Assembly (NCBI GenBank): GCA_937889545.1
Contig: CALAOT010000011.1
Span: forward strand, 1-64,000
Source of the DNA: an uncultured Opitutaceae bacterium
GTDB taxonomy: Bacteria; Verrucomicrobiota; Verrucomicrobiia; Opitutales; Opitutaceae
Direction of reading: 5' to 3'
Length of the DNA: 64,000 bases
Every line of letters begins with the position of its first letter. Within the stretch, counting starts at the first letter, position 1. This document shows positions 9,281 through 18,964 of this stretch, piece by piece. The translations under genes and the position numbers were made by a program. The notes below the pieces were generated by a model. That model was not told where the DNA came from, did no database searches, and was given only the letters and a program-made list of their open reading frames with translations.

Positions 9281-10210
9281 ATGCGCAGATGCGCGCTCAC
9301 CTTGTGCCTCATGATTCCGGTGGTTTCGGCGCAGGCCTGGAACGGCCTGGAGCACATGATGACCGCGAAGATTGCCTACGACCGGCTGAACCCGCACGCG
9401 AAGCAGAAGGTCGATTGGGCCAGCGAGCAGATCACCCTGCTCGGAAAGCATTACAATTCGATCAACATGGCGACATGGGCCGACGGCATCAAGCACACCA
9501 AGGGAGACCCGTTCAGCGCGCACTACAACAACTGGCATTTCATAGACATGGGCCTAAAGGACACGGATCCCGATCCGCTTGCGAATCCCCAGCCCCTCAC
9601 CGTCAAAAACGGGGACATTGTCACCGCCCTGAAGCACTGCGAGGCGGTGATGAGCGGGCAATCGGATCCTCTGATACCCAACGAGGCGGTCGCCATCGCC
9701 CTGATGTGGCACCTGATGGGCGACCTGCACCAGCCGCTTCATTGCACGACCGACTATTATCCGAACCAGCCTTCGGGTCAGCACAAGACGGACATCGGCG
9801 GAAACAACGTGGCCGTTTCCAACTTCGTTGATCCCTACCCCAATTTTCACTCTTTGTGGGACGGGGCCCTGGAAGGCGCCTGGGACGACAAGGGGAACCG
9901 CTTTGTGGTGCCCGACGAGGCCGATCCGTTCACCATCACCGCCACGAGCCCCCTCCTGGTTGACAAGGTCAACGAGGTCGTGAGCGCGAATACGATTCCC
10001 CCCGCTGATCTAGGCGGCGATTACGTCGCATGGGCCCGGGAAACCCATGCGCTCGGCGTGACGGCCTATGAGTCGCTTGGTCAGGACTACACCCAGAACA
10101 AAATAACCGTTTCGGCGGCCTACGTGAGCAACGCCCAGGCTATCGCGCGGCGCCAAGTCCTGCTGGGCGGGATGCGGCTGGCGGCCGTCCTCAATCGCCT
10201 TTATCCGTAA
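9281..10210 (+). CDS. S1/P1-type zinc nuclease, secreted
   Basis: About 309 aa from the ATG at 9281, preceded by GGAGG at 9263. The signal peptide MRRCALTLCLMIPVVSAQA ends exactly before WNGLEH. In this family the mature N-terminal Trp is itself a zinc ligand, which strongly supports this start and cleavage site. Other ligand motifs are present: NMATWADGIKH, HYNNWHFIDM, LMWHLMGDLHQPLHC and a later NFHSLWDG. These enzymes hydrolyse single-stranded DNA and RNA and release 3'-phosphate from nucleotides, here outside the cytoplasm. A second nuclease gene lies 150 bp downstream in the opposite orientation. Confidence 0.9.
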   Translation: MRRCALTLCLMIPVVSAQAWNGLEHMMTAKIAYDRLNPHAKQKVDWASEQITLLGKHYNSINMATWADGIKHTKGDPFSAHYNNWHFIDMGLKDTDPDPLANPQPLTVKNGDIVTALKHCEAVMSGQSDPLIPNEAVAIALMWHLMGDLHQPLHCTTDYYPNQPSGQHKTDIGGNNVAVSNFVDPYPNFHSLWDGALEGAWDDKGNRFVVPDEADPFTITATSPLLVDKVNEVVSANTIPPADLGGDYVAWARETHALGVTAYESLGQDYTQNKITVSAAYVSNAQAIARRQVLLGGMRLAAVLNRLYP

Positions 10211-10360
10211 TCGGCCCCGGAGCGGCCCGCCGTGGGCGGCGGGGAGGGCCCGTCGCCGATGACCGCCGGCCGCATGCCGGGCGTCCCGGTCGGGACGCTT
10301 CCGCGTGCCGCCCTCGGAGTCCGGCCTGCTTGCGGGGCTATCTGACCGCCGGCGCCCGGC

Positions 10361-11365
10361 TCAGGGAGCGTCAAGCACCTTGAGCCAGCGGTCGTCGACG
10401 GTGGTCTTGAGCGTGGGGTTCATGTCATTCGGCAGGAACGTGAGCGAAGTCTTGGCCTCAATGGCGCTGATCGGGACGACATACTTCCTGAAGTCGTCCT
10501 TCCCCAGGTCGCTCAGGTGCGGCACAAGAAAAGCCACGGCAGAGGCCTTGCCGTCAATCTGGGCGATGATGATCTTGAAGAAGTGGGTGGGAATCGGGAT
10601 GGCGGGGTCCTTCGCGCCCTTGGTGAAGATGATCTTGTTGACCGGCGGGGGGAGCGACTCGTCCGGGGCAAAGACCGGCCCGGTGATCACCGCGACCCGC
10701 TGGAACTTTGCGGAGTAGACGAGGCAGCTGTTCTCCAGGGCCGCCCACAGCGGCGCATTGTTGTGCTGGGTCTGGGGCGATACGTTGGCGAGTGAGAAGG
10801 ACTCCTGCTGGGCTTCCTGGCCGTCGGCGTCGTTGCCCTCCAGCTTCATTTCCAGGTTGGGGGCGTTGTGCCCGCGGGTGATGTGGATCTTGCCCCCCGG
10901 GAGGTCGAGCAGCTCGGGCGGATTCGGCTTCGTGTAGCACCCATCGACCACGTAGGGCAGATTGTGGGCGGTTGAGAACGTCACCACATTATCATCCGGG
11001 TAGAACCCGATGCGGGCCCATTTGCTGTCGTGACTCTCGGTCCGCATCTTCGCCTTTTCGCTCGCGTCGCCTTCATCGATATGCGCGACCCAAAGGGGGC
11101 ACAGGCGGTCGGCGTCGTAGTCGGACACGTAAAAGGTGTATCGCAGCAGGATGAGGTCCTTGTGATCGCCGTGATAGACCGGGGCGCCCTCGAAGAGCGC
11201 GGTTTCCTCCGGGGTCCACTTGGTGGCCGTCCATTTCGTCGGATCATTGGCGTCGCCAACAACCGAGGAAACCGAATCGGGCGCCGAACCTGCCCGCGCC
11301 GTTAAAAGGGCAAGCTGGCCGGTAATCAGGACGCCAAGGCTGAGCGTAACGAGGTGGTTTTTCAT
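10361..11365 (-). CDS. DNA/RNA non-specific endonuclease (NUC1 type), secreted
   Basis: A 334-aa protein with an N-terminal signal peptide (LVTLSLGVLITGQLALLTARAG). The beta-beta-alpha-metal nuclease core is recognisable: IHITRGHNAP carries the RGH catalytic histidine, and about 40 residues later SLANVSPQTQHNNAPLWAALE supplies the N-SPQ metal-binding segment and the conserved W-LE. The DRGH of typical members is TRGH here. It converges with the S1/P1 nuclease gene and may have the same nutritional role in extracellular nucleic-acid degradation. The start is followed upstream by a GCTAATGC direct repeat. Confidence 0.85.
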   Translation of the reverse strand: MKNHLVTLSLGVLITGQLALLTARAGSAPDSVSSVVGDANDPTKWTATKWTPEETALFEGAPVYHGDHKDLILLRYTFYVSDYDADRLCPLWVAHIDEGDASEKAKMRTESHDSKWARIGFYPDDNVVTFSTAHNLPYVVDGCYTKPNPPELLDLPGGKIHITRGHNAPNLEMKLEGNDADGQEAQQESFSLANVSPQTQHNNAPLWAALENSCLVYSAKFQRVAVITGPVFAPDESLPPPVNKIIFTKGAKDPAIPIPTHFFKIIIAQIDGKASAVAFLVPHLSDLGKDDFRKYVVPISAIEAKTSLTFLPNDMNPTLKTTVDDRWLKVLDAP

Positions 11366-11373
11366 GAAGTAAC

Positions 11374-11403
11374 GCTAATGCAGAATAGCAACAGAGCTAA
11401 TGC
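11374..11403. promoter_or_regulatory. Direct repeat GCTAATGC upstream of NUC1 gene
   Basis: GCTAATGC occurs at 11374-11381 and again at 11396-11403, 22 nt apart, about two helical turns, directly in front of the NUC1 start at 11365. Spacing and position suggest an operator for a dimeric or tandem regulator; no regulator is identified. Confidence 0.35.
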
Positions 11404-11492
11404 AAGCCATGTTATTACATAGGATCGTGCATGGTTGGCTCCGGGAAGCGGGCGGTTGCGTCCGGGCGGATCGGAGCAAAATGAGGGCGCAA

Positions 11493-12302
11493 ATGAAGAG
11501 GACCATCTTGGTCACGGGAACCTCATCCGGTTTCGGCAGGGCCACCGCCCGCCTCTTTGCCGAGCGAGGGTGGAACGTGGTAGCCACCATCCGCCGGCCG
11601 GAGGATGAACGGGATCTTCCCCGACTCCCCGGCGTGCTGGTCACGCGCCTCGACGTGCAGGACCGGGAGACGATCGCCGCGGCCATCAGCGCAGGAATCG
11701 CGCGCTTCGGGCGCATCGATGCCGTGGTCAATAACGCCGGCTTCGGCCCCTTTGAGGCGACTCCGTCGGAGAAGATTGCGGAGTAGTTCGAGGTGAAGGT
11801 CTTCGGGGTGATGGACGTCGCGCGGGCGATCCTGCCGTATTTCCGCAGGAACAAGGGCGGACTGATCCTCAACGTGGGCTCGGGCGCCGGGGTGTTCGCC
11901 CTGACGATGCTTTCGCTCTATTGCGCGAGCAAGTTCGCGCTGGAGGGCTTCTCCGAGGCGATCGCCTGCGAGCTGGCGTCGCAGAATATCGTCGTGAAGA
12001 TGATCGAGCCCGGCGGCGTCCTGAGCACGAACTTTGGGCGGCGCAGCGGCGCGGAATCCGCGCAAAACTCCGCGCTGCCCGACTTCGACGCATTTGTCGC
12101 CCACACAAACGCTGCTTTTGCCAAACTGCGCTCCGAGCGCTTGGCGACCGAGGCCGACGTCGCGCAGGCCATCTACGGCACGGACCGGTTGCGCTACGTC
12201 GCCACCGATGACATTAAGCCGCTGTTACGGGCCCCGCGCGAAACTTCCGAGGAGCAATACACTGCCTTGATGCGCGCCCGCTTCGGGCCCGCGACCCGGT
12301 AG
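11493..12302 (+). pseudogene. Short-chain dehydrogenase/reductase interrupted by TAG
   Basis: One SDR reading frame starts at 11493 (ILVTGTSSGFGRATA, the TGxxxGxG cofactor loop) and is interrupted by TAG at 11784-11786. It resumes in the same frame (FEVKVFGVMDVARAIL) to a stop at 12302. Downstream it keeps the NNAG-type turn (VVNNAGFG, before the stop), the catalytic Ser in NVGSGAG and the YCASK active site. The stop falls where related proteins usually have Gln or another residue before F-V, so a CAG to TAG change is plausible. Either the gene is dead or the base is a sequencing error; read-through is less likely. An internal restart at 11793 would lack the cofactor domain. Confidence 0.8.
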
Positions 12303-12368
12303 ACGGCAGTTGGCGAGACGGCCGGGAGCGCGCCGCTTCCGGCGGCGCGCGATGGCCATAAGCCCGGC

Positions 12369-15300
12369 TCACGACGCCGGGGCGGACAAGACCAGGGTCC
12401 CCGACCGTGGGGAAAAGTCGTGCTCCGTCGTGGCGCCCGAGGGCCATCGCACACCGATGCGCCGAGGGGGTTTGCGGTCGCTCCAGCCAAAAAAGCACGC
12501 CGCGGTCGATTGCGAATAGTAGCCCGAGCCGGCATATACCTCGGCCACCTGGGAGGGATCCTCGCCGAATTCGACCGTGATGCGCGCCCCGACGGCCCTT
12601 GGATTGCCTTTGGGGCCGCGAAGCTGGACGCGGAGCGAACGGCGTCCGGGCATGCCGTTGTTCCGAAACGCAAGCGTCGTGCTGTTGTTGCGTGATAGGA
12701 TGAAGTCGGGCCAGCCGTCCTGGTCGAGATCGACCACGGCGAGGGCCTTCGCGTCGCCCGGCACGATCAGGTTGCTCTCGGCCGGCGCCACGGGCGTGAA
12801 TCCGCCGCGGCCGTCACCGCGCAGCAGCTGGCTCAGGCCGCCGTCGAAACGGCCGACGGACGGGACCGGCGAGTAGGAATTCTGCACGGCGTAGATGTCG
12901 GCGTTGCCGTCGCCGTCAAAGTCCCCGGCGACCAGCCCCTGGATCGGCGAAACCTGCGCCAACCTGGGCAGCGGCTCGAACCGGTGGGTGCCGTCGGGCT
13001 GGCTGAGGAAAACACCGCTCCGGAATTCCGTGGCCGCGAAGCGCTGCGCCGCCGCAAGCCTATCCTCGCCCAGGATGTCCGCCAGCGTCGCCCGGGCGTA
13101 ATAGTCGTTTCTGGGGAAGCGCTTCAGAATATTTGGGATCACGGCCCCGAGATCCTGGCGGGTGCGTCGCGGATAGAGCCTGTCCCCTTCGTAATAGGCC
13201 TCGACCAGTTGGCGGTCGCCGTCGCCATTGAAGTCCCCGTAATAGAGCAACGCGGGATGCTCCCGGGTCGCCAGGTACGGCGTGTTGAGGCCCACGTTGC
13301 CGACGGCGTAGTCAGGCCGGCCGTCGCCGTTAAAATCGGCGGCGGCGATCGAGTTCCACCATCCGGTGCCGGCCGCGGAGAAGCCCGCCCTTTCGCTCCA
13401 GTCCTCGAGGGTCCTCCCGCGGTCGTTGTGGAAGTACTTCACGTGGCCCCATTCGAGCGTCAGCAGGAGGTCGGGCCAGCCGTCCCCGTCCACGTCGCTC
13501 CACAATGCCCCGGTCACCATGCCCACCTCGCGCAAACCGGGCGCCACCTGCTCGGTGACATCCTCAAACCTGGCGCCGCGGTTTGCCCACAGGGCGCTGG
13601 CCGGGGAGAGCGGGTACTGGCCCGGTACGACGCGGCCGCCCAGGAAGAGGCCCAGGCGGCCGCTTCGGTCGAAATCGGCGGCCGCTGCGGCGCCGGCGCT
13701 CACCGCAAGTGGGGGAAGCGCATCCGCCTGAGCCGGCCTGAAGCGGCCGCGGCCGTCGTTCAGGAAGAGCCTCGGCTGGTATTCCGCCGAGCCGGCGGGC
13801 AGGCTGCTTCCGCCCTTCGTGACCAGCAGGTCGTCGATCCCGTCGCCGTCGGCGTCAAAAAGGAGAACGGGCCCGTCGTTCAGCGGCTCCCCGGCGGGAA
13901 GCGCGCCGGAGTCGGCGCCCGAGTACCTCGCCGCCGGGCCGGCAAGGAGAATCCGGGCGGGGTCCGTTGGCGTGCCTCCCAGCACGATGTCGTCCTTCCC
14001 GCCGCCGTTCAGGTCGCCCACGGCGATCGCGGGCCCCCTCCTGTTCTGGCGCATCGGAAGGAGCGGCTGCTGGACGGTCTCATCGACAAGGGTCTCCCGG
14101 GAGACGAGAGAGAAATTCGAGGCCGAGCTCACTTCCGAAAACTGGCTCGGGGCGGCCTCGTTCGGCGGCCGCGGCACAACAGGCGCGGATGGCTCGGTGA
14201 TCGTATATCGCCTTTCGGCGGCGAGATCCGAGAAGCTCTGGACATGCCCGCTCGGCCAGGAGACGGTCAGGCGCCTTATCCTTGGGTCGTTCCCAAGGCC
14301 AAAGTGCAGGATCGGCTCGGAGCTGGAGAGAACGCCGCGGGCGAGCACGAGCGCGCGTACCTGGACGCCCGAATCCGTTTCGATGCGAACGGTCGAGCCG
14401 ACGCCAAACCTGTTTGAGCGCGTTCCGCGAAGCGCTACGGTGACCCGGTACCCGGTGTCCGAGTCGTTCCGCAGGAGCGTCACGCCCCCCTCGTAGTTCG
14501 AATAGACAAGGTCGAGGTTGCCGTCGCCGTCCAGGTCGCCGAACGCGGAGCCGAAGCTGATGCCCTTTTGGTTGAGCCCCCAGGCCGCGCTGACGTCCTC
14601 GAAGCGCAGGTCGCCCATGTTGCGGAACGCCAGGTGCTGCTCGACCAGCGGCGGGCTCGCCTTCTCGATGCGCACCTTCTCGCCAAGGCTTTCCGCAAGC
14701 GCCTTGCGGGCATAGAGATCCGCATTGTGCAACTCACGGTTCATTCCGTTGGTCACGAAGAGGTCCAGGCGGCCGTCGTTGTCGAGGTCCTCGAGGCGCG
14801 GCGACCAGGTCCAATCGGTCGCGGACAGGCCCGCGAGGCATGCGGCCTCCAGGCAACGGCCCGTCCCCGTGTTGATGAAGAGCGCGTTTCGCATGTACTG
14901 GGGGGCCGCCCCCGAGTTCTCCGGAGGATCCGCCAAGTTGGCCCGCATCCAGGCGAACCCGCGCTGGTCCTTCTGGTGGGTGGTGGCCGCCATCTCGGCG
15001 ACGAACAAGTCGATAAGCCCGTCGTTGTTCACGTCGCCCAGGTCGGAGCCCATGGAGGAATAGGTCGTGTGCGGCACCACCGAATCGATCGTGTCGGTGA
15101 AGGTCCCGTCCCTGTTGTTGTGGTAGAGCTTGTCCGGCACCGCGAAGTCGTTCGCGACATAAAGGTCCGGCCAGCCGTCCCCGTCGTAGTCCCACCACAC
15201 GGAGGAGTGCCCCTGCGCCTCCCCGCTGATCCCCGCCCGCTCGGTGACGTCGGTGAACGTGCCGTCGCTGTTGTTGTGGAAGAGATAGTCCCTCTGGCCG

Positions 15301-16007
15301 TTCGGATGGCTGGGGTCCAGAAGGTTGGTCTGGACGAAGACGTCGAGGAACCCGTCGCGGTCATAGTCGCAAAAGGCCGCCATCACGGACGCGTCCTTGA
15401 CCGCGAGTCCCCTGGCCTGGGCCTCCTCCCTGAACGTGCCGTCACCCTGGTTGATGTAGAGGAGGTTAGGGGCCCCGAAGCGGCAGACGTAGATGTCCAG
15501 GAGCCCGTTGTTGTCCACGTCCACAAACGTCGCGCCGTGCTTCCATATCCCCGCCGACTCCCCCTTGTCGCCGACCCCGGCCCTTTCCGTCACGTCCTCG
15601 AACTTCCAGCCCCCGAGATTGCGGAATAGCCGGCAGCTCCTGGTCTTGCTCACCACAAAGATGTCCGGCCGGCCGTCGTTGTCGTAGTCGCCGATCGCCA
15701 GCCCCGTGCCGAACGAGCCGTTCTCGCTCTGGTAGTAGAGGTCCCCCCACATCCTCGGGTCGTCATACGGGTTCTCCGTGACGACCCCGGTCTCCTGCGG
15801 CGCGAGCACCTTGAACATCGTCGCGCCCCGCCGGCCCAGGCGGGAGGCCAGGGGCCGCTCGGCAATCTCGCCTGTGGAGGCCGACGATGCCGCTTGTGCC
15901 GATGGACCGGGCGAACCCGGAGCCGAACCGCCGATCAGGGACAACGGCCGGCCCACGAGCACGGCTCCGCCGGCTGCCAGGGTCTTAATGAATCTCTTGC
16001 GATTCAC
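12369..16007 (-). CDS. Double-length FG-GAP/VCBS CRTAC1-like protein with two ASPIC/UnbV domains
   Basis: A 1212-aa exported protein with an N-terminal signal (RKRFIKTLAAGGAVLVGRPLSL, a weak Tat-like pattern with RK in place of RR). It contains two successive halves. Residues ~80-500 carry calcium-binding-type repeats (DYDNDGRPDIFV, DVDNNGLLDIYV, DYDGDGWPDLYV, DLDNDGRLDLFV) ending in an ASPIC/UnbV domain near 520-600 (RFGVGSTVRIET, then LTVSWPSG). Residues ~640-1130 carry a second repeat set (DADGDGIDDLLV, DVDGDGWPDLLL, DFNGDGRPDYAV, DFDGDGNADIYA) and a second ASPIC domain (RAVGARITVEF, then IGVRWPSG). The repeats predict a beta-propeller fold. Most relatives have one set; the fused tandem is notable. 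Role unknown, probably carbohydrate or surface binding. Confidence 0.85.
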   Translation of the reverse strand: MNRKRFIKTLAAGGAVLVGRPLSLIGGSAPGSPGPSAQAASSASTGEIAERPLASRLGRRGATMFKVLAPQETGVVTENPYDDPRMWGDLYYQSENGSFGTGLAIGDYDNDGRPDIFVVSKTRSCRLFRNLGGWKFEDVTERAGVGDKGESAGIWKHGATFVDVDNNGLLDIYVCRFGAPNLLYINQGDGTFREEAQARGLAVKDASVMAAFCDYDRDGFLDVFVQTNLLDPSHPNGQRDYLFHNNSDGTFTDVTERAGISGEAQGHSSVWWDYDGDGWPDLYVANDFAVPDKLYHNNRDGTFTDTIDSVVPHTTYSSMGSDLGDVNNDGLIDLFVAEMAATTHQKDQRGFAWMRANLADPPENSGAAPQYMRNALFINTGTGRCLEAACLAGLSATDWTWSPRLEDLDNDGRLDLFVTNGMNRELHNADLYARKALAESLGEKVRIEKASPPLVEQHLAFRNMGDLRFEDVSAAWGLNQKGISFGSAFGDLDGDGNLDLVYSNYEGGVTLLRNDSDTGYRVTVALRGTRSNRFGVGSTVRIETDSGVQVRALVLARGVLSSSEPILHFGLGNDPRIRRLTVSWPSGHVQSFSDLAAERRYTITEPSAPVVPRPPNEAAPSQFSEVSSASNFSLVSRETLVDETVQQPLLPMRQNRRGPAIAVGDLNGGGKDDIVLGGTPTDPARILLAGPAARYSGADSGALPAGEPLNDGPVLLFDADGDGIDDLLVTKGGSSLPAGSAEYQPRLFLNDGRGRFRPAQADALPPLAVSAGAAAAADFDRSGRLGLFLGGRVVPGQYPLSPASALWANRGARFEDVTEQVAPGLREVGMVTGALWSDVDGDGWPDLLLTLEWGHVKYFHNDRGRTLEDWSERAGFSAAGTGWWNSIAAADFNGDGRPDYAVGNVGLNTPYLATREHPALLYYGDFNGDGDRQLVEAYYEGDRLYPRRTRQDLGAVIPNILKRFPRNDYYARATLADILGEDRLAAAQRFAATEFRSGVFLSQPDGTHRFEPLPRLAQVSPIQGLVAGDFDGDGNADIYAVQNSYSPVPSVGRFDGGLSQLLRGDGRGGFTPVAPAESNLIVPGDAKALAVVDLDQDGWPDFILSRNNSTTLAFRNNGMPGRRSLRVQLRGPKGNPRAVGARITVEFGEDPSQVAEVYAGSGYYSQSTAACFFGWSDRKPPRRIGVRWPSGATTEHDFSPRSGTLVLSAPAS

Positions 16008-16396
16008 CGGGGTTCAATAGCCGCCAGGCGCCTCGGCCGCCGGAATCTGGGGAGAACAATGGTCGCCTTCGGAGTCGAGGGCGGTCCGCCCAAGGCCGCC
16101 CCCTCCAGCACTTGCGTGCTATTCCGCCTGCCAGCGTGTTCGATTGGCGCCATTGACCAATTCAGCTTGTGGGAACGGGACTTGTTGCCTCAAGAGATTT
16201 CACCGCGCCTCGCAGGTTGACAAGCAATGTCCCGATCAAGAAGCCGCGAATGCATCTTGGGCGGGAGCGCCTGCGCCACTTCTCCCGCGGGCCGGCACGC
16301 CCTTTTGCCAAGCCCCGGTTTTCTTCGGATATCAGTTCTATTCTCCGTGTATTTGGTTCAGGGTTTTCCGACTCTTCGGCCGATGCAAAAGCACCC
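16008..16396. other. Divergent intergenic region
   Basis: About 390 bp between the start of the CRTAC1-like gene (minus) and the Met start at 16397 (plus). The plus-strand frame stays open back to 16169 but encodes residues with no membrane or family character. No RNA gene or clear repeat is seen; divergent promoters are expected here. Confidence 0.4.
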
Positions 16397-18832
16397 ATGA
16401 GCTTCCCCTTTAGGTTTTCGTCCCGAGCCTGGATGCTGGCCCCGGTTTGCGCGCTGGCATTCACCTTGTGGGCGGACCGCGTGCGGCTGCAACGCGTCGA
16501 ATTCATATCGAAGGCCGCCACGAAGGACGCCCTGGTGGACCCCTATTCGCCGACCGGCTATGCCGACGGCAAGCGGTGGCTCATCGTGCCGGAGCACGAC
16601 AACCCGACCTACCAGTGGATCGAGGAGACGCAGCTCATGTTGGCGCGCGGGGACTGGCGCGTGAGGAGCGTCGGCTATGAGAATGCGCCGTTCGGGCGGG
16701 GCGTGCACTCGGCGTCGCCGTATCGGTGGTGGCTCGTGCTGCTCGCCTGGTCCGGCCGCGCTGTCTCCGGCCAGCCGCTCGGGTTGTGCGTGGAGCGGGC
16801 CGCCCTTTATGCCGACCCGCTTCTGCATCTCCTGCTTCTGGTCGCGGCGACGGTTTTCGTGGCGCGGCGCTTTGGGCCCTTCTGCGCCGCGCTCCTTTCC
16901 CTGGGCCTGGCCGCCATCTTTCCGCTCGCGTCGGCGTTCCTCCCCGGAGTCGCGAATGACTTCGGCCTGGAGCAGATCTGCACCCTCTGGGGCGTCCTCC
17001 TGCTCGTGGCCGGGACCCTGGCCGGGCGCCACGCCTCCCGCTGGTTTTTCGCGGGAGGCGTCGCCGGCGGCTGCGGCCTGTGGCTCAGCGCAATGGGCCA
17101 GGTGCCGGTCCTCGCGGGGATCGCCGGAGGGGGGATCCTTGCAGCGCTGCAGGCGCGAGGCGGCCCGAAGGAGCCCTCGGCCGAGGGCTCAACGCTGCTC
17201 CCATGGAGGGCCTGGGCATTCGGCGGAGCGGCCTCCAGCCTGCTCGCCTACCTCGTCGAATATTTCCCGGGGCACATGGAACCGCAGCTTCGTGTCAACT
17301 ATCCCCTTTACGGGCTGGCGTGGCTCGGGCTTGGCGAGCTGCTTTGGCGGCTCGAGTCGTGGATTCGGGGAGGACGGCCGTTCGGCGGCCTGCGGGGCGT
17401 GGGCATGTGGATTCTTTCGGCGGCCGCCGTCGCCTCGCTGCCGGTCGCCATTCTGCGGAGCGGAGACCGTGCGTTCCTTGCCGACGACATGCTTTCGACC
17501 CGGCTCACAAACCTGCCCGATGGCGTCGCGGCGGCCGGCCTGTCAGCGTGGATCGGCCGCGATGGTCCCTGGGGATCCTTTGCTGCGGCCTGCCTTCCTC
17601 TCCTCCTGCTCGGTCCGGCTGCCTGGTTCCTGTTCCGCGGCCGGACGGGCGCGGTCCACCGCAGGGCGATCGCAATCGCCCTGGGGCCGGCCCTGGCGGC
17701 CCTTGCGCTTGCAATTCAAAGGCTCCGCTGGTGGAACACGCTCGATGTCGCCCTGCTCGCGCTTCTGGTGGCCGCGGCCGCGGCCGTCCACACGGCGGTC
17801 AATCCTCGGGGCAGCCGTTGGCTGTGGTCCGCGCTCCTCGGTGCGGTCCTGGCATTCGGCCTGGTGCAGCTTGTGCCCTCGGCCGGGTCCGGCGGACCAC
17901 GCGTGATCCGGCTCACCCGGGCCGAGGTCGAAGGCCTCTATGAGCGGGCCCTTTCCCAATGGATCGCGGATCACGCGGGGCCCGATGGCGCGACTGTTCT
18001 CGCGCCCCCGTTCCGCACATCGAGCCTTTGCTTTTACGGGGGACTGCGCGGGCTGGGCACCCAGAACTGGGAGAACGGGGACGGCCTGTCGGCCGCATTC
18101 CACATAGTCTCCTCGATGCGTCAGGATGAGTCGCTGTCGGTGATCAGGCAGCGCGGGGTGACCCACATCGTGCTCCCCTCATGGGACACGGATCTCGAGG
18201 AATTCGCGCGCCTGAACCTGAAGTACCCGGAGGCCTCCTTCGTCTACGCCCTGCACGGCACCGGTGGCGGCGGCTTCAACTGGCTGCGCCCGTTGCCCTA
18301 TGAGGTGCCGCCGGTCGCCGGCCTCGAACAGCAGTCGGTGCTTGTCCTCGAGGTGACGGACAGGACCGATCCGGCGACGCTGCAGGGCCGCTTCGTGGAA
18401 TACCTGGTCGAGATGCACAGGATCGACCGGGCGGCCGTCGCGAGCGGGGAGCTCCTGCGTTATCCCGCGGACCTTGGCTCCCTGGTGGCCCTGGCGCAGC
18501 TGGCAAAGGCGCGGGGCGACGACGAGGCCTTCGCCAAGGTGTTCAGATCAATCGTGTCGGGCGTCACGGGAGGCTCCGACCGGCGCCTCATTTGGGATAG
18601 GCGGGTCAGTCTGGCGGTCGTTCTGGCGCTTGGCGGACGGTCCGACCTCTCTCGCGCGCAGGTGAAGCGCTGCGTCGGGGAGGCCGACGAAGCGCGCATT
18701 CGTTTTCTCACGACAGAGTCGCTCTACCATCTCCTTCTGCTCGCCAAACGGAGCGGCACGGAGATTTCGGACCCGGGATTGCACTCGCTTTCGTTGAAAC
18801 TGCTGCCTGAGGAATTGCGCGGGCGCCTTTGA
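16397..18832 (+). CDS. Large polytopic membrane protein, possible GT-C-like fold
   Basis: About 811 aa from the ATG at 16397, where the first membrane helix (WMLAPVCALAFTLWADRV) begins two lines into the protein; earlier in-frame starts only add ~76 unsupported residues. A loop follows with NPTYQWIEETQLMLARGDWRVRS and GVHSASPYRWWLVLLAW, which resembles the first extracytoplasmic loop of STT3/GT-C enzymes (acidic residue near TQ-ML--GDWR). At least ten hydrophobic helices run to about residue 500, and the remaining ~300 residues form a soluble domain (VTHIVLPSWDTDLEEF). A membrane glycosyltransferase is a reasonable guess, not established. It converges with the GH32 gene. Confidence 0.6.
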   Translation: MSFPFRFSSRAWMLAPVCALAFTLWADRVRLQRVEFISKAATKDALVDPYSPTGYADGKRWLIVPEHDNPTYQWIEETQLMLARGDWRVRSVGYENAPFGRGVHSASPYRWWLVLLAWSGRAVSGQPLGLCVERAALYADPLLHLLLLVAATVFVARRFGPFCAALLSLGLAAIFPLASAFLPGVANDFGLEQICTLWGVLLLVAGTLAGRHASRWFFAGGVAGGCGLWLSAMGQVPVLAGIAGGGILAALQARGGPKEPSAEGSTLLPWRAWAFGGAASSLLAYLVEYFPGHMEPQLRVNYPLYGLAWLGLGELLWRLESWIRGGRPFGGLRGVGMWILSAAAVASLPVAILRSGDRAFLADDMLSTRLTNLPDGVAAAGLSAWIGRDGPWGSFAAACLPLLLLGPAAWFLFRGRTGAVHRRAIAIALGPALAALALAIQRLRWWNTLDVALLALLVAAAAAVHTAVNPRGSRWLWSALLGAVLAFGLVQLVPSAGSGGPRVIRLTRAEVEGLYERALSQWIADHAGPDGATVLAPPFRTSSLCFYGGLRGLGTQNWENGDGLSAAFHIVSSMRQDESLSVIRQRGVTHIVLPSWDTDLEEFARLNLKYPEASFVYALHGTGGGGFNWLRPLPYEVPPVAGLEQQSVLVLEVTDRTDPATLQGRFVEYLVEMHRIDRAAVASGELLRYPADLGSLVALAQLAKARGDDEAFAKVFRSIVSGVTGGSDRRLIWDRRVSLAVVLALGGRSDLSRAQVKRCVGEADEARIRFLTTESLYHLLLLAKRSGTEISDPGLHSLSLKLLPEELRGRL

Positions 18833-18929
18833 CGAGCGCGGGGCGCAAACCGGGCCCAGGTGAATCCTTGTTCGCCGCCGCTGCGTCCGATGGAAGCCCG
18901 CAATCACCCAAGCCATTGCCTGCAATCAG

Positions 18930-18963
18930 TCGGCCAACAGGGAATCGAACCCTGGGCCAAAGT
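18930..18963 (-). other. tRNA-like T-arm fragment at the GH32 stop
   Basis: Read on the minus strand, this stretch gives CAGGG-TTCGATT-CCCTG, a perfect 5-bp T-stem with a canonical T-loop, followed by TTGGCCGA as a possible acceptor 3' strand but no CCA. No matching 5' half is nearby. It begins just past the TAA of the GH32 frame. It may be a scar of an older tRNA-targeted integration, or chance. Confidence 0.35.
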
Positions 18964-18964
18964 G

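Noticed and set aside
12984-14417. 477-residue plus-strand frame
   Set aside because: It is antisense to the CRTAC1-like gene and shows no domain; the repeats and ASPIC domains on the minus strand are decisive.
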